A DNA stretch of 64,000 nucleotides, from the NCBI GenBank assembly GCA_020736575.1, contig JAGPYM010000004.1:1736001-1800000 (forward strand). Reading direction: 5' to 3'. The position numbers and the translations under genes are program-made. The notes under the pieces were generated by a model. That model was given only the letters and a program-made list of their open reading frames with translations, made no database searches and had not been told where the DNA came from. Of the stretch, positions 11,428 through 22,711 are shown piece after piece. The DNA is from Thelonectria olida. Lineage: Eukaryota; Ascomycota; Sordariomycetes; Hypocreales; Nectriaceae. How positions within the stretch are numbered: the first letter of the stretch is position 1; every line of letters begins with the position of its first letter.

Positions 11428-14205
11428 ATGCAGTCCGACGACCCCGAAAATGGCTGCCGCGACGGAGACCTCGGAGACTCCATCCGGCCCCAACAAGACA
11501 AAAGTCTCCAGGTCCAGCTGGTGCTTTCCCTTGTTATCGGCGTCTCGGCCTTTCTCGCGTTTGTTGTGAGTCCAACTGATCTCGCAATATCCCATAGAGG
11601 CATACTTAACCCTCCATGCCAGATTCTTCGCCCACGATGGCCTGCGCTCTATGCTGCTCGCAAACGACGCCTCGACGCCGCCAGCAACCTTCCTCCTCTC
11701 TCCGACTCGGCCTTTGGATGGATCCCGCAGCTATACAAGGTTACCGAGGAACAAGTACTAGCTTCGGCTGGTCTTGATGCCTTTGTGGTAGGTTGAGCTC
11801 CGTGGTAGCGCGTTGCCTGCTCAAGTATGGTACTGATGAAATTAGTTCTTGACCTTTTTCAAGATGGCTATAAGACTCTTCTCTATCATGGCCTTCTTCG
11901 CAACAGTTGTCCTGTTGCCAATTAACAAATACTGCGACAACTTCGACTTTAAATGGGGTGCCAATAAAGACGTTAGCAACATCGCTGGGACATTTGACCC
12001 CTTCGCCGAATCGAGCCAGATCCCAATCGCCATCGAAGGCGTCGACCTTTTCAAAGGGGGCGGCAATGAAGACAAGAGCATGGAAAAAAAGTTCCTGTGG
12101 TCTTACGTTCTATTTACCTACTTCTTTGTCGCCCTGACTGTCTATTTCGTCAACTGGGACACGTTTCGCATCATTCGATACCGACAGGAATACCTCGGGT
12201 CCCAGTCCACAGTAACAGATCGAACATTCCGCCTGACTGGTATTCCCTCGGACCAGCGATCGGAAGAACAGATTAAAGCCATCATGGAAAAGTTGAACAT
12301 TGGCACTGTTGATTCTGTTATTGTCTGCCGAGACTGGAAGAAGCTGGATGATCTCGTGGAACTGAGAGATAAGACCTTGCGAAAACTAGAAACAGCCTGG
12401 GCCCAGTATGTCAAATATCAACGAGACAACGCGAAAGGGTCCAATTTCCTGTCACTTCCAGGGTCCCAGTCCAGCTCAAACAACTCGGCAAGGCACAATA
12501 TTGACGAAGAGTCTGCCGAGAATGGCCATCTCCTTGATCCTGAACGGGACCAGACGGGCTGGGATGAGGAAGGAAGGCCTCAGGTCCGACTTCGGTATGG
12601 CTTCTTCGGACTTCGGTTCCGCAATATTGATGCCATCGACTATTATGAGGAGAAGCTCAGGAGACTCGATGCTGAAGTTGTTTCGGCTCGCAAAAAGAAA
12701 TACACCCCTACCGACATGGCCATCGTTACTATGGACTCTGTGGCTTCATGTCAAATGATCATTCAGGCTAGGATAGATCCTCGCCCTGGTAGACTGTTGA
12801 CAAAGCCGACTCCGGCACCCTCCGACCTCGTCTGGAGAAACACATATGCTCCCCGTGGTCTCCGCCGACTCAAATCCTGGACCGTCACCATCTTCATTAC
12901 CTTCCTTACACTGGTCTGGATTTTCCCAACAGCTTTCCTTGCTTCATTGATGAGCCTCTGCACCGTTAACAAAGCTTTACCTAAGTTTGCCGCATGGCTA
13001 AAGGATCACGCCATCTTGCTCTCATTGTTTCAGAACGGCGTGCCAACGCTGACGGTGTCCTTGCTGAACGTCGCGGTGCCTTATCTATACGACTGGCTAT
13101 CTAACTGTCAAGGAATGATCTCCCAGGGCGATGTCGAACTGTCAGTCATCTCTAAGAACTTCTTCTTCACCTTCTTCAATACCTTTTTCGTCTTTGCCAT
13201 CTCGAGAACTGGCTTAGACTTCTTGACCGTTTTAAGGGGCTTCCTCAAGGACACTAGCAAGATTCCTATCGCCATCGCTCGCGATGTGAACGATCTTGCA
13301 ATCTTCTATACCTGCTTCATCATGTTACAGGGTATAGGCCTCATGCCGTTCCGAATCCTGGAAGTCGGAAGCGTGTTCCTTTATCCCTTCTCGCGGATAA
13401 TGTCTAAGACTCCGCGGGATTTTGCCGAGCTCAAGCAACCGCCCGTTTTTCAGTACGGCTTCTTCTTGCCAACGTCTTTACTTGTCTTCAATCTGTGCCT
13501 AATCTACAGTGTCCTCACGTATGGATTCGTCATTCTCATTATGGGCACCATCTACTTCGCCCTAGGGTACTTCACCTTCAAGTACATGGTGTTGTATGCG
13601 ATGGACCAGCCTCAGCATGCGACAGGTGGTGCGTGGCGTATAATATGCTACCGGATCATCATCGGACTTGTGGTCTTCGAAGTGGTCATGCTCGGTTGGA
13701 TTGCGTTGCTTTCGGCTTTCGTCCAGTCAGTTTGCATCCTGCCGCTCATTCCCTTCACACTTTGGTACGGTCATTATATCAAGCAGCGGTTCGAGCCTCT
13801 TACAAAGTACATTGCGCTCCGTGCGATCAGAGGAACAGAGGATTCAGAAGAGGAGGCTGTCTCGGACGAGCCTTCTGACGACGAGCTTGAACGACCATCC
13901 CGAGCTATTATTCGCCGAGGAAGCACCCTTGACGAAGATAGGGAGAAGGGGTGGGCATTTGTGAACCCAAGCCTCACCGTCCCGTATGTGATAGCTATTC
14001 ATGATTCCGCCTGATGAAAAGCAAGTACTGATCAGCAAGCAGATTACAACAACCCTGGATTTACAAAGATCCACCCCCAGCCACGACGGATGATGCAACG
14101 GAAACAAGCTCGCAGCGTGATCCACCGATCCTCTCGGGCGTCGACAGCAGTCTTGGAATAGGCGAGTCAAACGTGTGGAGAGACGATAGTGGAGGTAATG
14201 TCTGA
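11428..14205 (+). CDS. CSC1/OSCA-like (DUF221, RSN1_7TM) calcium-permeable channel
   Basis: Four exons: 11428-11565, 11623-11787, 11846-13983 and 14043-14205, encoding 867 residues. The introns are 57, 58 and 59 nt, with GTGAGT, GTAGGT and GTATGT donors. The order fits the fungal CSC1/PHM7 family: an N-terminal membrane helix (about residues 28-47), the LRPRWPALYAARKRR linker, two more helices, a cytosolic RRM-like loop rich in charged residues (about 190-380), then the long multi-helix core. The tail is acidic and Ser-rich and ends after a FVNPSL motif typical of the family. CSC1/OSCA proteins are hyperosmolality- or mechanically-gated cation channels; fungal members act at the plasma membrane or ER. 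Length is usual for the family. An in-frame ATG at 11428 was chosen because it gives a full first helix. Intron 1 is a multiple of three and free of stops, so its retention would add 19 residues. Confidence 0.9.
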
Positions 14206-14888
14206 TGAATTGGTTGCGGACTTGATGCAGTACATATGGCAGTGGCGCTCGGTTGTTTGGTTACCTACGGAATTGCTTGCGAATGAATATTGTTAGACTG
14301 TAGGTGATGTCAACTTTCCTTTGTTTTCAATGACGGGATCCATGGTTTCTCTTGCCGAGGATAGCTTCCATGGCAATGTTTGTGGATCGTCCCTCCCTGT
14401 GCATGAGTTGAGCTGAGTGCAGTTAATGACTCGAGATGCATAAGAGGGTAAGAACCACTTAGAGCACGTATTTCTAGTCCCCGTGACGACTTGGAGAGTG
14501 ACACTGACTCCTCTGACCATACCGCCTTTAACCCCGATCTACAAAGTACCTATTCCCTTTAGAATATTCCTACCTACACGTCGTCGTAGCATCCGATGAT
14601 AGGAGGTCGAACTCAAGACGGCCTCACAAGTCCTCTTGGGCAACGCTCACGAGATCAAGAAACCCGTCGAATCAAGCCCCGTCAACCACCAAGCGGTCTC
14701 ATGATGGTGGTGGCAGCAGTGCTTCTCGGTCACGGCCAATCCATCGGTTCTGGGCCCGGCGATCATGCCCGCGCGCAGAAAGTCGCCAGAAGCGACTACA
14801 GCAGTCTACTGCAGATGGACAGTGGGCCATGTCCGTTGACTGCAAAGATGGTTGGAGCTAACAGTTTGTTATAGACCGTCCTAGCTCA

Positions 14889-17150
14889 ATGAGGTTGCCA
14901 AACGAGACTATCCAACAGCTCTACCGCTTCCTCTCCCCGCAAGATTACAACGCTGCTCGCCATGTCTGCCGCTCTTGGTTCCTTGCAAGCCTCGACCGTG
15001 GGCTTTTGGTCCTGATGTTGAAGAGGGGTGGTTGGTGGAGCAGCATGCTTCAGATCATGACGCCTCTCAACATAACGCGACTCTTGAGCCTCAATCAGGA
15101 GAGGATCATGAGTAAATGGATCTCGAGGGAATGCGATCTGTCAATGTTGAAAAAATCTGCTTTCCGAGAAGTAGGATACACTGATTTCAGTGGGCTTGTG
15201 CCGGGGACCGCTGTTGGCTCTGTGCATGGGGCCCTCGTCTTCACTGGGAGCTTATGTGGACGGTTCCTTTTGGTGACGCACGGCCGACATATCATCGTCT
15301 TTGAGCTGGGCCATACTTGTTCCAGTCTACGCTCTCCGTGGTCCGTCCCGCTACGGCCGAGAGAGCCCGGCTCCTCGGGCATCCCCCGCCCGGTGGCAAC
15401 GGTAGTTTGTCCTCGGCAAGTCATTTCTTGCAGCATGATGGACACTTCGGCTGGACGTTATGCCGTCGCTGTCCTGATGGAAGGCCGAATGGGCATGGTA
15501 TGCGACATCATGGCGGAGAGAGTTGCAGCGACCAAGACACCACCATCAGACAACACGTCCAACGAAGCTTCAGGCCCAAGCACGCCCAACGCGAACACCT
15601 CGTCAACCCCTGCATGTCTCTGCCAGGTTAGCCCTGTGTGTCGACCACCTCCTGTTGGGGAGGGCCCTCGATGGGTTTACAACGGCGTCTGTCACCCTGA
15701 TGATCCCCCTCGTTCAGTTGCTCTGTGTCCTCGGCGAAATTGCGTGGCATTTGGGTGCTCAGCGGGCATCGAGCTTCATTAGGTAGATGCTCTCACAAAC
15801 CAGGGTCTCAGCAGATGGTTTCCGCTAGCATCGCCAAGCGATTACCTCTATTTCCTTCCCGCGAGGAGAGGAGTCGACACGGAGAGAAAGCTACGTCTTA
15901 TCAGTTCAGCTGCGGCTCTTGGCAATGCGTTCGGGCCAGTCGGGAATTTTTTCCAAGGCTTTGATAGCATTTTCTCTCGTCATAGCCGCAACGGAGTTGT
16001 CTCGGTAATGGCGACAGGGACTGGGGGAACAGGAATAGTCACCCATGATATCCATTCTGTCCGCGAAGGACCATCGCAAAGGTCGTGCGTGAGGCCACGC
16101 GACTTGCTCGATCAACGGCTGCCGTCCGATGGTGTCTTGCGCCGAGTTTCAGCAGCCAGCGCGGATCATTACCGAGCCATTCCTCTGAGTGACGGATATC
16201 ACATTCTCTTCACTGACCCAAGGACAGGCAACCTCTGTCTAGGCACTGACGCCCCAGTTGGTTCTCTAAACAGACTGATTCGCAAAGTTTGGTTCCGCCC
16301 TCCTGCGTCCGCGTTGTCCCCGTCACCCTTGTTATACACGGCGGGAACAGACACACGGCATGGGGTCCGCGTCGCCGCAACATTTTCAGTCAGCAGTGGG
16401 GAGTCGATAAGTGCCAAGTCAAAAGAGGTTACATCCATCACCAATCAAGGCCCACAGCGGAGCATGGAGACGGACAAGCAGATTGTTGTGTTTTACACGA
16501 TCCCGCCGGACATGTTCCATGACATCTCTCAGGGAAACGCCCTGATGTATCCGTTGACAGGAGACGGAGCGAGAGCAGGTCGAGAGGAAGACGAAGCATA
16601 CAGAGGCTCTCTCGAATGGATCGAGTGGAGGCCCGAGGAGGAATACGGCGAGATCGATATTTTTGCCAGCATGTTTCGGGACAGTCTGGTTTATCCTCTC
16701 GAGGTCCAAGGTCAATCGGTGGCCATCTGCAGCAACCTGGTGGAGCTGGTCCTGGATTCTGGGCCCGGCATGGTGCTCTGGGCGTTCAGTGCAGAGGGGT
16801 GGGCTCGGACATGGAGCATGGATGTTGGGCGGCAACAAGCGTTCTCACATGTAGCCGTCCAACACGACGGTAGCATCAGACAGGTCGATCCTGACGATGA
16901 CATTGTCATGGCGGAAGTGGAGCCTGATAGCACGACGTCAGAGCTGCGCGGGATGGCCTCGCACCCCGTCGTCGACGAAGTAGAGAGCTTGAGGGAGACG
17001 CGATGGACGCAGGAGTTTACAATTCCCAGGGTTGCGCGATACCAGAGATTGATGAGCAGCTGGGAAGGGGACCGAATGAGTGGCACGGTCAGCGTGGATC
17101 TGGTGGAGGAAGTCAGTGGCATTACGAGGATGGATGTGGAGTTGGGTTGA
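14889..17150 (+). pseudogene. F-box protein with an in-frame TAG
   Basis: A single frame runs from the ATG at 14889 to the TGA at 17148-17150 (753 sense or stop codons before it), broken only by TAG at 15780-15782. The N terminus is a clear F-box (MRLPNETIQQLYRFLSPQDY, then ARHVCRSWF), which recruits targets to SCF ubiquitin ligases through Skp1. The rest resembles fungal F-box proteins with a beta-propeller-like C-terminal half. The stop falls inside a well-preserved stretch: VAFGCSAGIELH precedes it and VDALTNQGLSRWFPL follows. From memory of the family, Trp is expected there (TGG to TAG). Reading would otherwise give residues 299-753 intact. The TAG also looks like a splice acceptor, but any upstream donor would delete conserved sequence. 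It may be a recent null allele, a base error or a truncated product of 297 residues. Upstream Ser/Arg-rich sequence in another frame may be a lost N-terminal exon. Confidence 0.75.
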
Positions 17151-18657
17151 GGCGCTGATGAAGACTCAGTGTCTCGGCGACTCTGCGAGTGCATAATAAT
17201 AGGGGAGGGAAGAGGCCACGGGGTCCAGACGAAGAGGACAGGAAGAGACAAGAATGGAACAGAGTGGATAAGAGGATGATGCATCCAAACAGTGTTTGAT
17301 AACAACCTTCAACCTTAGCCCTAGGGCCCAGACCCAGACCCAGAGTAGTTAATTACCGGGATTATTACCGACGGCTGGACAGACGCCTCCCCCTGCAAGC
17401 TTCCAGAGGGGCACTGGAAGGTTCATGTCCCAAACCATGTGTAATCCATTCAGGGCTGGTAGCTCGTGTGGGCCCCTGACAGGTTCTTGGCTAGACTCAG
17501 CCCAAAGACGCTTCCGATGCCGGCCATGCCGTCACGTCGCGGCGTCTTTTCGCTGGATGCCCCACATCGGCGCCGGCGGTGGGTCCCGTTGAAATTTTCT
17601 GCTCCGTGGCCCAGTCCGGTCCGGCCGGGCGGAAGGCCTCCACTCTGCGTTAAGCCCGTGCCCGTGAGGGTTCAGCCGTTGTGATCGCCGGCCATGGCAA
17701 AAAACGAAGAACAGCGAACTCGATCAGCGGAAAACAGACGAGGCCCTAGTAAGGAGACAAGTCAGGCACCGAGGGGGTGGTCTGGGATCTTGCGTCTGCG
17801 ATCTCAGATGTCGGCGGCGCAATCTCCCTCCGTCACAGCTTTTCCTCTCGAAACGACTGGAATCGGCAAAGGGAAGAATAATGTAAACCGGGTCCCCTCG
17901 TCGCGCTGCCCAAAAGTGGCGCCCCCTTCAACACCGAGTTATCTCCCGTCCACCAAAGAGAGGCCGCCTCTGTCCTCTAAGAGATGGGAATAAGAGAAAA
18001 AAAGTTAGCTTGGGAACAAGAGACGCCACACACTGTCTCGTCCTGTCGTCATACACCCACACCCCTCCCCCGTTGAGGAAAAGAGAAAACGCCTCCTTGT
18101 CATGGATGGACGTTCCTTGATCCTTCGGTTAGAGCCGCACCGCATGCCGCATGGGTTCCATCAACGTATCGTTCGCAGAGAGACAAGAAGAAGAGGCGAA
18201 AACCTGTCTTGTGGACCCCCATCCTCATCCTCCCGAATAGCTTCCCTTCCCACTCGAGCACGTTTTCTTGCCCCCCCCTCCGACTTTCGGGTAGTCCGTT
18301 TCGAGACAAGAGCGCAAGGGGGGGCGTGTGTGGTGGTTGTTGTAATGGGTTACCAACAAGAGAGAGCACATCATCTGGGATCTGCCATCTTGGTCTAAGT
18401 CGTCGTTGGGCCGAGGAGGGCGGTTGAGATTTCGGTTATGGCCTTCGGGTATGGGCGAGGGAAAGATGAAGTGTATATATATCGCCGCGTGCCTCCCTGG
18501 ATATTGCGAGAAGAAGGCTCTTTGACTGCTTGAGACAGCATCATCTTTTCTACTTCCTCTTGTGGCTTGTTCCACACCAGTTCGCTACACACCCAACACT
18601 CACTCGTCTTTCACTTATCATTAACTACCACTGTTTCCATCACACCAGTCCTCCATC
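17151..18657. other. Spacer and promoter of the MFS gene
   Basis: No gene is supported between the F-box gene and the MFS start. The right half reads as a promoter and leader, with a TATA-like element at 18474-18482 and a CT/CA-rich leader just before the ATG at 18658. Short open frames on both strands have no recognisable content. Confidence 0.5.
18474..18482 (+). promoter_or_regulatory. TATA-like element upstream of the MFS exporter
   Basis: TATATATAT lies about 175 nt upstream of the ATG at 18658, followed by pyrimidine-rich leader sequence. The position suits a core promoter with a leader of roughly 100-150 nt. This is inferred from sequence only. Confidence 0.5.
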
Positions 18658-20671
18658 ATGGAGTCACCGTCGAATACCTCGTCGGCAACGCTGCCCGGCG
18701 AACATGACAACGCCCCCGAGTTCGCCCCCATCAACACGCACACCAGCACCCGCCCGCACCGCTCCATGTCGGCCTCGCAGCAGCGGCGCCTCTCGCGGGA
18801 GCTGTCCCGCAAGGTGTCCCGCGAGCTCTCGCGCAAGGAGACCAAGGAGGCGCGCGACCCGGAGCTCGACATCGAGCTGCCGTACCGCACGCTCAGCGCA
18901 AACGCAAACATGGACGAGTACCGCGTCGAGGTGCCCGAGGGCCACATCCCGGGCCCCGTCGAGCCCGAGGCCGTCGCGCGCAAGTCGTCGCAGGTCGACG
19001 GCGCCGACGGCCGAGAGCGGCGCTACAAGCTCGTTACGTTTGTGCCGAACGACCCCGAGAACCCCAAGAACTGGAGCAAGGCGTACAAGTGGTGGTGCAC
19101 CATGATTGTGGCGCTGACGTGCTTTGTCGTTGCGTTTGCTTCGTCTGTCATCACAGCCGATGTCGCCGGTGTCGCTGAGGAGTTCCACGTGAGTGAAGAA
19201 GCTGCTCTGGTTCCCATCTCGGTGTTTGTCGTGGGTTTTGGTGTTGGGCCCATGATCTTTGCCCCCTTGTCTGAGATTTACGGACGTCGTATCATCTAGT
19301 AAGTCTAGTCCGTGTCTGTGATATATGCATTATGGGAGTACTGACTTGGACTTCAAAGTGCCACGACCCTTCTCGTCGCCGTCATCTTCGTCATCCCCTG
19401 CGCCGTTGCGAAGAATATCGGAACCTTGATCGTCTGCCGAGCCATCGACGGCATTGCCTTTTCAGCTCCCATGACGCTCGTCGGCGGGACACTCGCTGAT
19501 CTCTGGCGAAACGAGGAGCGTGGCGTGCCCATGGCTGCGTTCTCTGCCGCTCCCTTCATCGGACCTGCTAGTAAGTCCCTCCCCATCATCAGTATATCGA
19601 ACAACATAGTTGCTAACAATATCCGCAACAGTCGGCCCTCTCGTCGGCGGCTTCCTCTCCGACGCCCGCGGCTGGCGCTGGCTGTACTGGATCCAGCTCA
19701 TCTTTGCCGGCACCGTCTGGATCCTCATCACCTTCACCGTGCCCGAGACGTACGCGCCCACCATCCTCGCCCGCCGCGCCGCCAAGCTGCGCAAGGAGAC
19801 CAGTTCGCCCGACCACGTCACTGAGCAAGAGCTCGACATGCGACCCCTCTCGGAGCGTCTCCGCGTCTTCCTGATCCGCCCCTTCCAGCTGCTGTTTGGC
19901 GAGCTGATCGTCTTCCTCATCTCGCTGTATATGAGCGTGCTGTACGGCCTGCTGTACATGTTCTTCGTCGCCTTCCCCATCATCTACCAGAAGGGCAAGG
20001 GCTACTCGGCCGGCAAGACGGGTCTGATGTTCATCCCCGTCGCCGTCGGTGTCGTTCTGTCTGCTGTGTGCTCGCCCTTGGTCAACAAGCACTACATCAA
20101 GATGGTGAACAAGCACAACGGCAAGCCCCCGGCCGAAGTGCGTCTGATCCCCATGATGTGCTCGTGCTGGTTCATCCCCATCGGCCTCTTCATCTTCGCC
20201 TGGACTTCGTACGCCGACCTCTCCTGGGCCGGCCCTGCCATGGGCGGGTTCCCCGTTGGCTTCGGCTTCATCTTCCTGTACAACTCTGCCAACAACTACC
20301 TCGTCGACTCGTACCAGCACCAAGCCGCCTCGGCCCTGGCAGCTAAGACGTGCATCCGCTCCTTCTGGGGTGCGGCTGTGGTTCTCTTCACGGAGCAAAT
20401 GTACGAGCGCCTCAACGACCAGTGGGCGTCGACTCTCCTCGCCTTCATCTCGCTCGCCTGCTGTGCCATTCCCTTCATGTTCTGGAAGTTCGGTGCTCGC
20501 ATCCGCGCGCGCAGCAAGTACGCCTACGGCGGAGACGACGAGGACGAGACGGTCGACGACATTGAAAAGGCCAAGGGCCGGGGCATGACTCCCGGTGGCG
20601 CCATGGTCAGGGATGACTCTGAGAACGACGAGGACTTGCGCCGTGCCAGGAGCTACGTGAGTAACCCCTAA
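18658..20671 (+). CDS. MFS drug/polyamine exporter (DHA1, TPO/FLU1 type)
   Basis: Three exons: 18658-19298, 19359-19570 and 19632-20671, giving 630 residues. Both introns start GTAAGT and are about 60 nt. A long hydrophilic N-terminal tail (about 140 residues) contains a repeated SRELSRK motif and ends with [13 protein letters not shown], the signature entering TM1 of the TPO1/FLU1 branch. Twelve membrane helices are expected. Motif A-like sequence (PLSEIYGRR) follows TM2, and [19 protein letters not shown] marks the TM5-TM6 region typical of drug:H+ antiporters. The C-terminal tail is acidic, with EDETVDD. Family members export polyamines, azoles and other toxic compounds across the plasma membrane by proton antiport. 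Specificity cannot be read from sequence. No resistance or metabolite gene cluster is adjacent. Confidence 0.9.
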
Positions 20672-21524
20672 GCGTGGGGGTCCCCTCGGGAGTTCATCAC
20701 ATTACTACAGGGCAACGAGGTTTGCCAACCAATTTTAAATAGACAGATATAGACATTCACTTATAGAAAAGGATATAGAACGGTGGTAATAGGGGAGGTA
20801 ATGGGACAGAAAACGGTGCTTCGCATTGGAAGGTTAGACTCGGAGGATATTGTGGTTTCTCTTTTGTGCATGGTCCAGCTGGCATATTATACCCTGAATC
20901 CATTTTTCATGTTAAAAAGCAAGCAATAATAAAAACAATAAAAACATCAAGCAAAAGAACTTGTCTAAAATGAGCATGTCATGACCCTGTTGCCCTAATC
21001 TCGTTGCATGCAAGAAAAACGCTGACTGTTGCAGCAGGCCCATAACCAAACCATCTATCAGTTGTATTTTTGACTCCGTCGTCGTATCCCAGTCGTGACA
21101 AAAAAGAAAGCCTCCAGATTTGAAGGTTGGACAAAAAAGCAAAGAGAGAGAGAAACGCAGGAACATGGACAGTTTGCCACCGGTGGTGGTGGTGGTGGTA
21201 GTTGCCAGCAAGGGATCGATGAGATGGGAGGCGTTCATGCGGCTCCGGCAATGTTCGGTAACAGCATCGACGAGATCGGCGTGTTTAAGTGGTCGTCGGC
21301 AGCCAGCAACAAGGTCCCACTTGGACACACATGGTGCACAGGGGTGAATCCTAGTGCCTGGGTAGGTTTCGACGGGTATCCGTAGTCCATGGGCCAGGGA
21401 GAGAGAGGGTCGTCGCGGTGGTGTGATGGAGGGTCACCGGACGAGGGTTAGGAGGTGTGAGGGCAACAAAACAAAAGGCAGTAGATCCTTCTTCTCATCG
21501 TTTCAGATAATACGACGACAGAAC

Positions 21525-21541
21525 TTGTGTGTGTGTGTGTT
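21525..21541. repeat. (GT)n microsatellite
   Basis: An uninterrupted GT dinucleotide run of about eight units, in the 3' region of the minus-strand dehydrogenase gene. Confidence 0.9.
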
Positions 21542-21570
21542 TATGAAAAGCATCCGGAGTAGGTGAGTGA

Positions 21571-21576
<6 letters not shown>

Positions 21577-21613
<37 letters not shown>
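21577..21613. repeat. (GA)n microsatellite
   Basis: A run of about 18 GA units, preceded by an imperfect GAGTGAGAGA stretch. On the coding strand it is a (TC)n tract starting about 20 nt after the stop codon of the dehydrogenase, so it should lie in that gene's 3' UTR. Confidence 0.9.
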
Positions 21614-21615
<2 letters not shown>

Positions 21616-21632
21616 GGCTGTGCGTTCCATGC

Positions 21633-22679
21633 TTAGATGGCACGCACGGGGAGCGAGTCGCGGCGGCGGAGCTTGAGATCGCGGGTGAGAGAGTTCTTGC
21701 TGGTGCGACGCTCGATGAACTCGACCAGGTTGCTCAGCGTGCACTCGGCAATCTCGGTGAGGGCCTCCTCGGTGAAGAAGGCCTGGTGGCCGCAGACGAC
21801 AACGTTGGGAAAGGTCATCAGACGCATGAGCATGTCGTCCTGGATGATGGTGTCGGAGTGGTCGTTGTAGAAGAGCTCGCCCTCGGCCTCGTACACGTCG
21901 AGAGCAAGGCCTCCGATGTGATTGTTCTTGAGAGACTGCACGACGGCTTCAGTGTCGATGAGCCCGCCTCGAGACGTGTTGACCAGCATGGCGCCCGGCT
22001 TCATCCAAGCCAGGGATTCGCCGTTGATGATGTGGCGAGTGCCGTCCATCAGCGGACAGTGCAAGCTCACAATGTCACATTCGGGGAGCAGGTCTTGGAG
22101 GCTTCTGTACTCGCCATACTCCTCAAAGGCCGGGGAAGGGAAGGGGTCGTAGGCCAGGAGTCTGCATCCGAAGCCCTTCATGATGCGAGCAGTGGCAAGG
22201 CCGATCTTGCCTACGCCGACGATGCCGACCGTCTTACCGCAGAGCGTCTTTCCGAGAAGGCCGTCGAGGGCAAAGTTGCCTTCGCGGACTCGGTTGTAGG
22301 CGCGGTGCGTCTTGCGGTTGAGCGTCTGGATAAGGGCAACGGCGAACTCGGCGACAGCCTCGGGCGAGTACGAGGGCACGTTGGCAACCATGATGCGCAT
22401 GCGCTCGGCAGCGTCGAGATCAACATTGTTGAAACCGGCGCATCGCAGCAGAACGGCCTTCACGCCGAGCTCGGACAGCGACGAGAGCACGTTGTCGTTG
22501 AGGGTGTCGTTGACAAAGACGCAGATGGCGTCGGCGCCCTCGGCAATGGAGACGGTGTCCTCATTGAGGGCGAATTCGTGGAAGATGAGCTCGATGCCTG
22601 ATGTTTCGTACTTGGCCTGGAGGACGGCGCTGAGGTACTTTTTGTCGTAGGGCTTTGTGCTGAAGACGGAGACCTTCAT
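21633..22679 (-). CDS. D-lactate dehydrogenase-like 2-hydroxyacid dehydrogenase
   Basis: An intronless gene of 348 residues. It belongs to the NAD-dependent D-2-hydroxyacid dehydrogenase family, closest in pattern to fermentative D-LDH (LdhA type), which reduces pyruvate to D-lactate with NADH. Visible family features are the NAD-binding GVGKIG motif in the IVGVGKIGLA segment (about residues 155-165), the catalytic Arg in VNTSRGGLID, the Glu in ALDVYEAEGE, and the catalytic His in CGHQAFFTEEAL. Length matches the family. No targeting signal is seen, so the enzyme should be cytosolic. The substrate could also be another 2-keto acid. A CAT/ATC trinucleotide tract lies just before the ATG. The gene is convergent with the MFS exporter and divergent from the phosphoesterase gene. 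Confidence 0.92.
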   Translation of the reverse strand: MKVSVFSTKPYDKKYLSAVLQAKYETSGIELIFHEFALNEDTVSIAEGADAICVFVNDTLNDNVLSSLSELGVKAVLLRCAGFNNVDLDAAERMRIMVANVPSYSPEAVAEFAVALIQTLNRKTHRAYNRVREGNFALDGLLGKTLCGKTVGIVGVGKIGLATARIMKGFGCRLLAYDPFPSPAFEEYGEYRSLQDLLPECDIVSLHCPLMDGTRHIINGESLAWMKPGAMLVNTSRGGLIDTEAVVQSLKNNHIGGLALDVYEAEGELFYNDHSDTIIQDDMLMRLMTFPNVVVCGHQAFFTEEALTEIAECTLSNLVEFIERRTSKNSLTRDLKLRRRDSLPVRAI

Positions 22680-22711
22680 GATGATGATGGTGATGATGAT
22701 GTATGATGATG
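22680..22711 (-). repeat. Imperfect (CAT)n tract in the dehydrogenase leader
   Basis: On the coding strand this is a run of CATCATCAT-type triplets ending directly at the start codon of the dehydrogenase gene. Such tracts vary in length between strains. Because the repeat runs into the ATG, a shift in repeat length could change the spacing around the start but not the frame of the protein. Confidence 0.75.

Larger units (their letters stand above)
20672..21632. other. Convergent 3' region
   Basis: This is the space between two convergent genes, the MFS exporter and the D-lactate dehydrogenase-like gene. It holds AT-rich 3' sequence with several AATAAA-like words around 20925-20945 and two simple repeats listed separately. 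No gene is supported. Confidence 0.5.

Noticed and set aside
15762..15803. An intron that would remove the TAG of the F-box gene.
   Set aside because: The TAG resembles an acceptor, but every upstream GT donor would remove conserved residues, and the 21-nt GT...AG unit after it is too short for a fungal intron.
19613..20398. 261-codon minus-strand ORF inside the MFS exporter.
   Set aside because: Antisense shadow of a strongly GC-biased coding exon; the composition is Gly/Asp/Glu/Arg-rich as expected from such shadows.
21786..22601. 271-codon plus-strand ORF opposite the dehydrogenase.
   Set aside because: Antisense shadow of the intronless dehydrogenase gene.
18658..22679. A biosynthetic or catabolic cluster of MFS exporter plus dehydrogenase.
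   Set aside because: There is no core synthase, regulator or shared promoter, and the genes are convergent; adjacency alone is not evidence.
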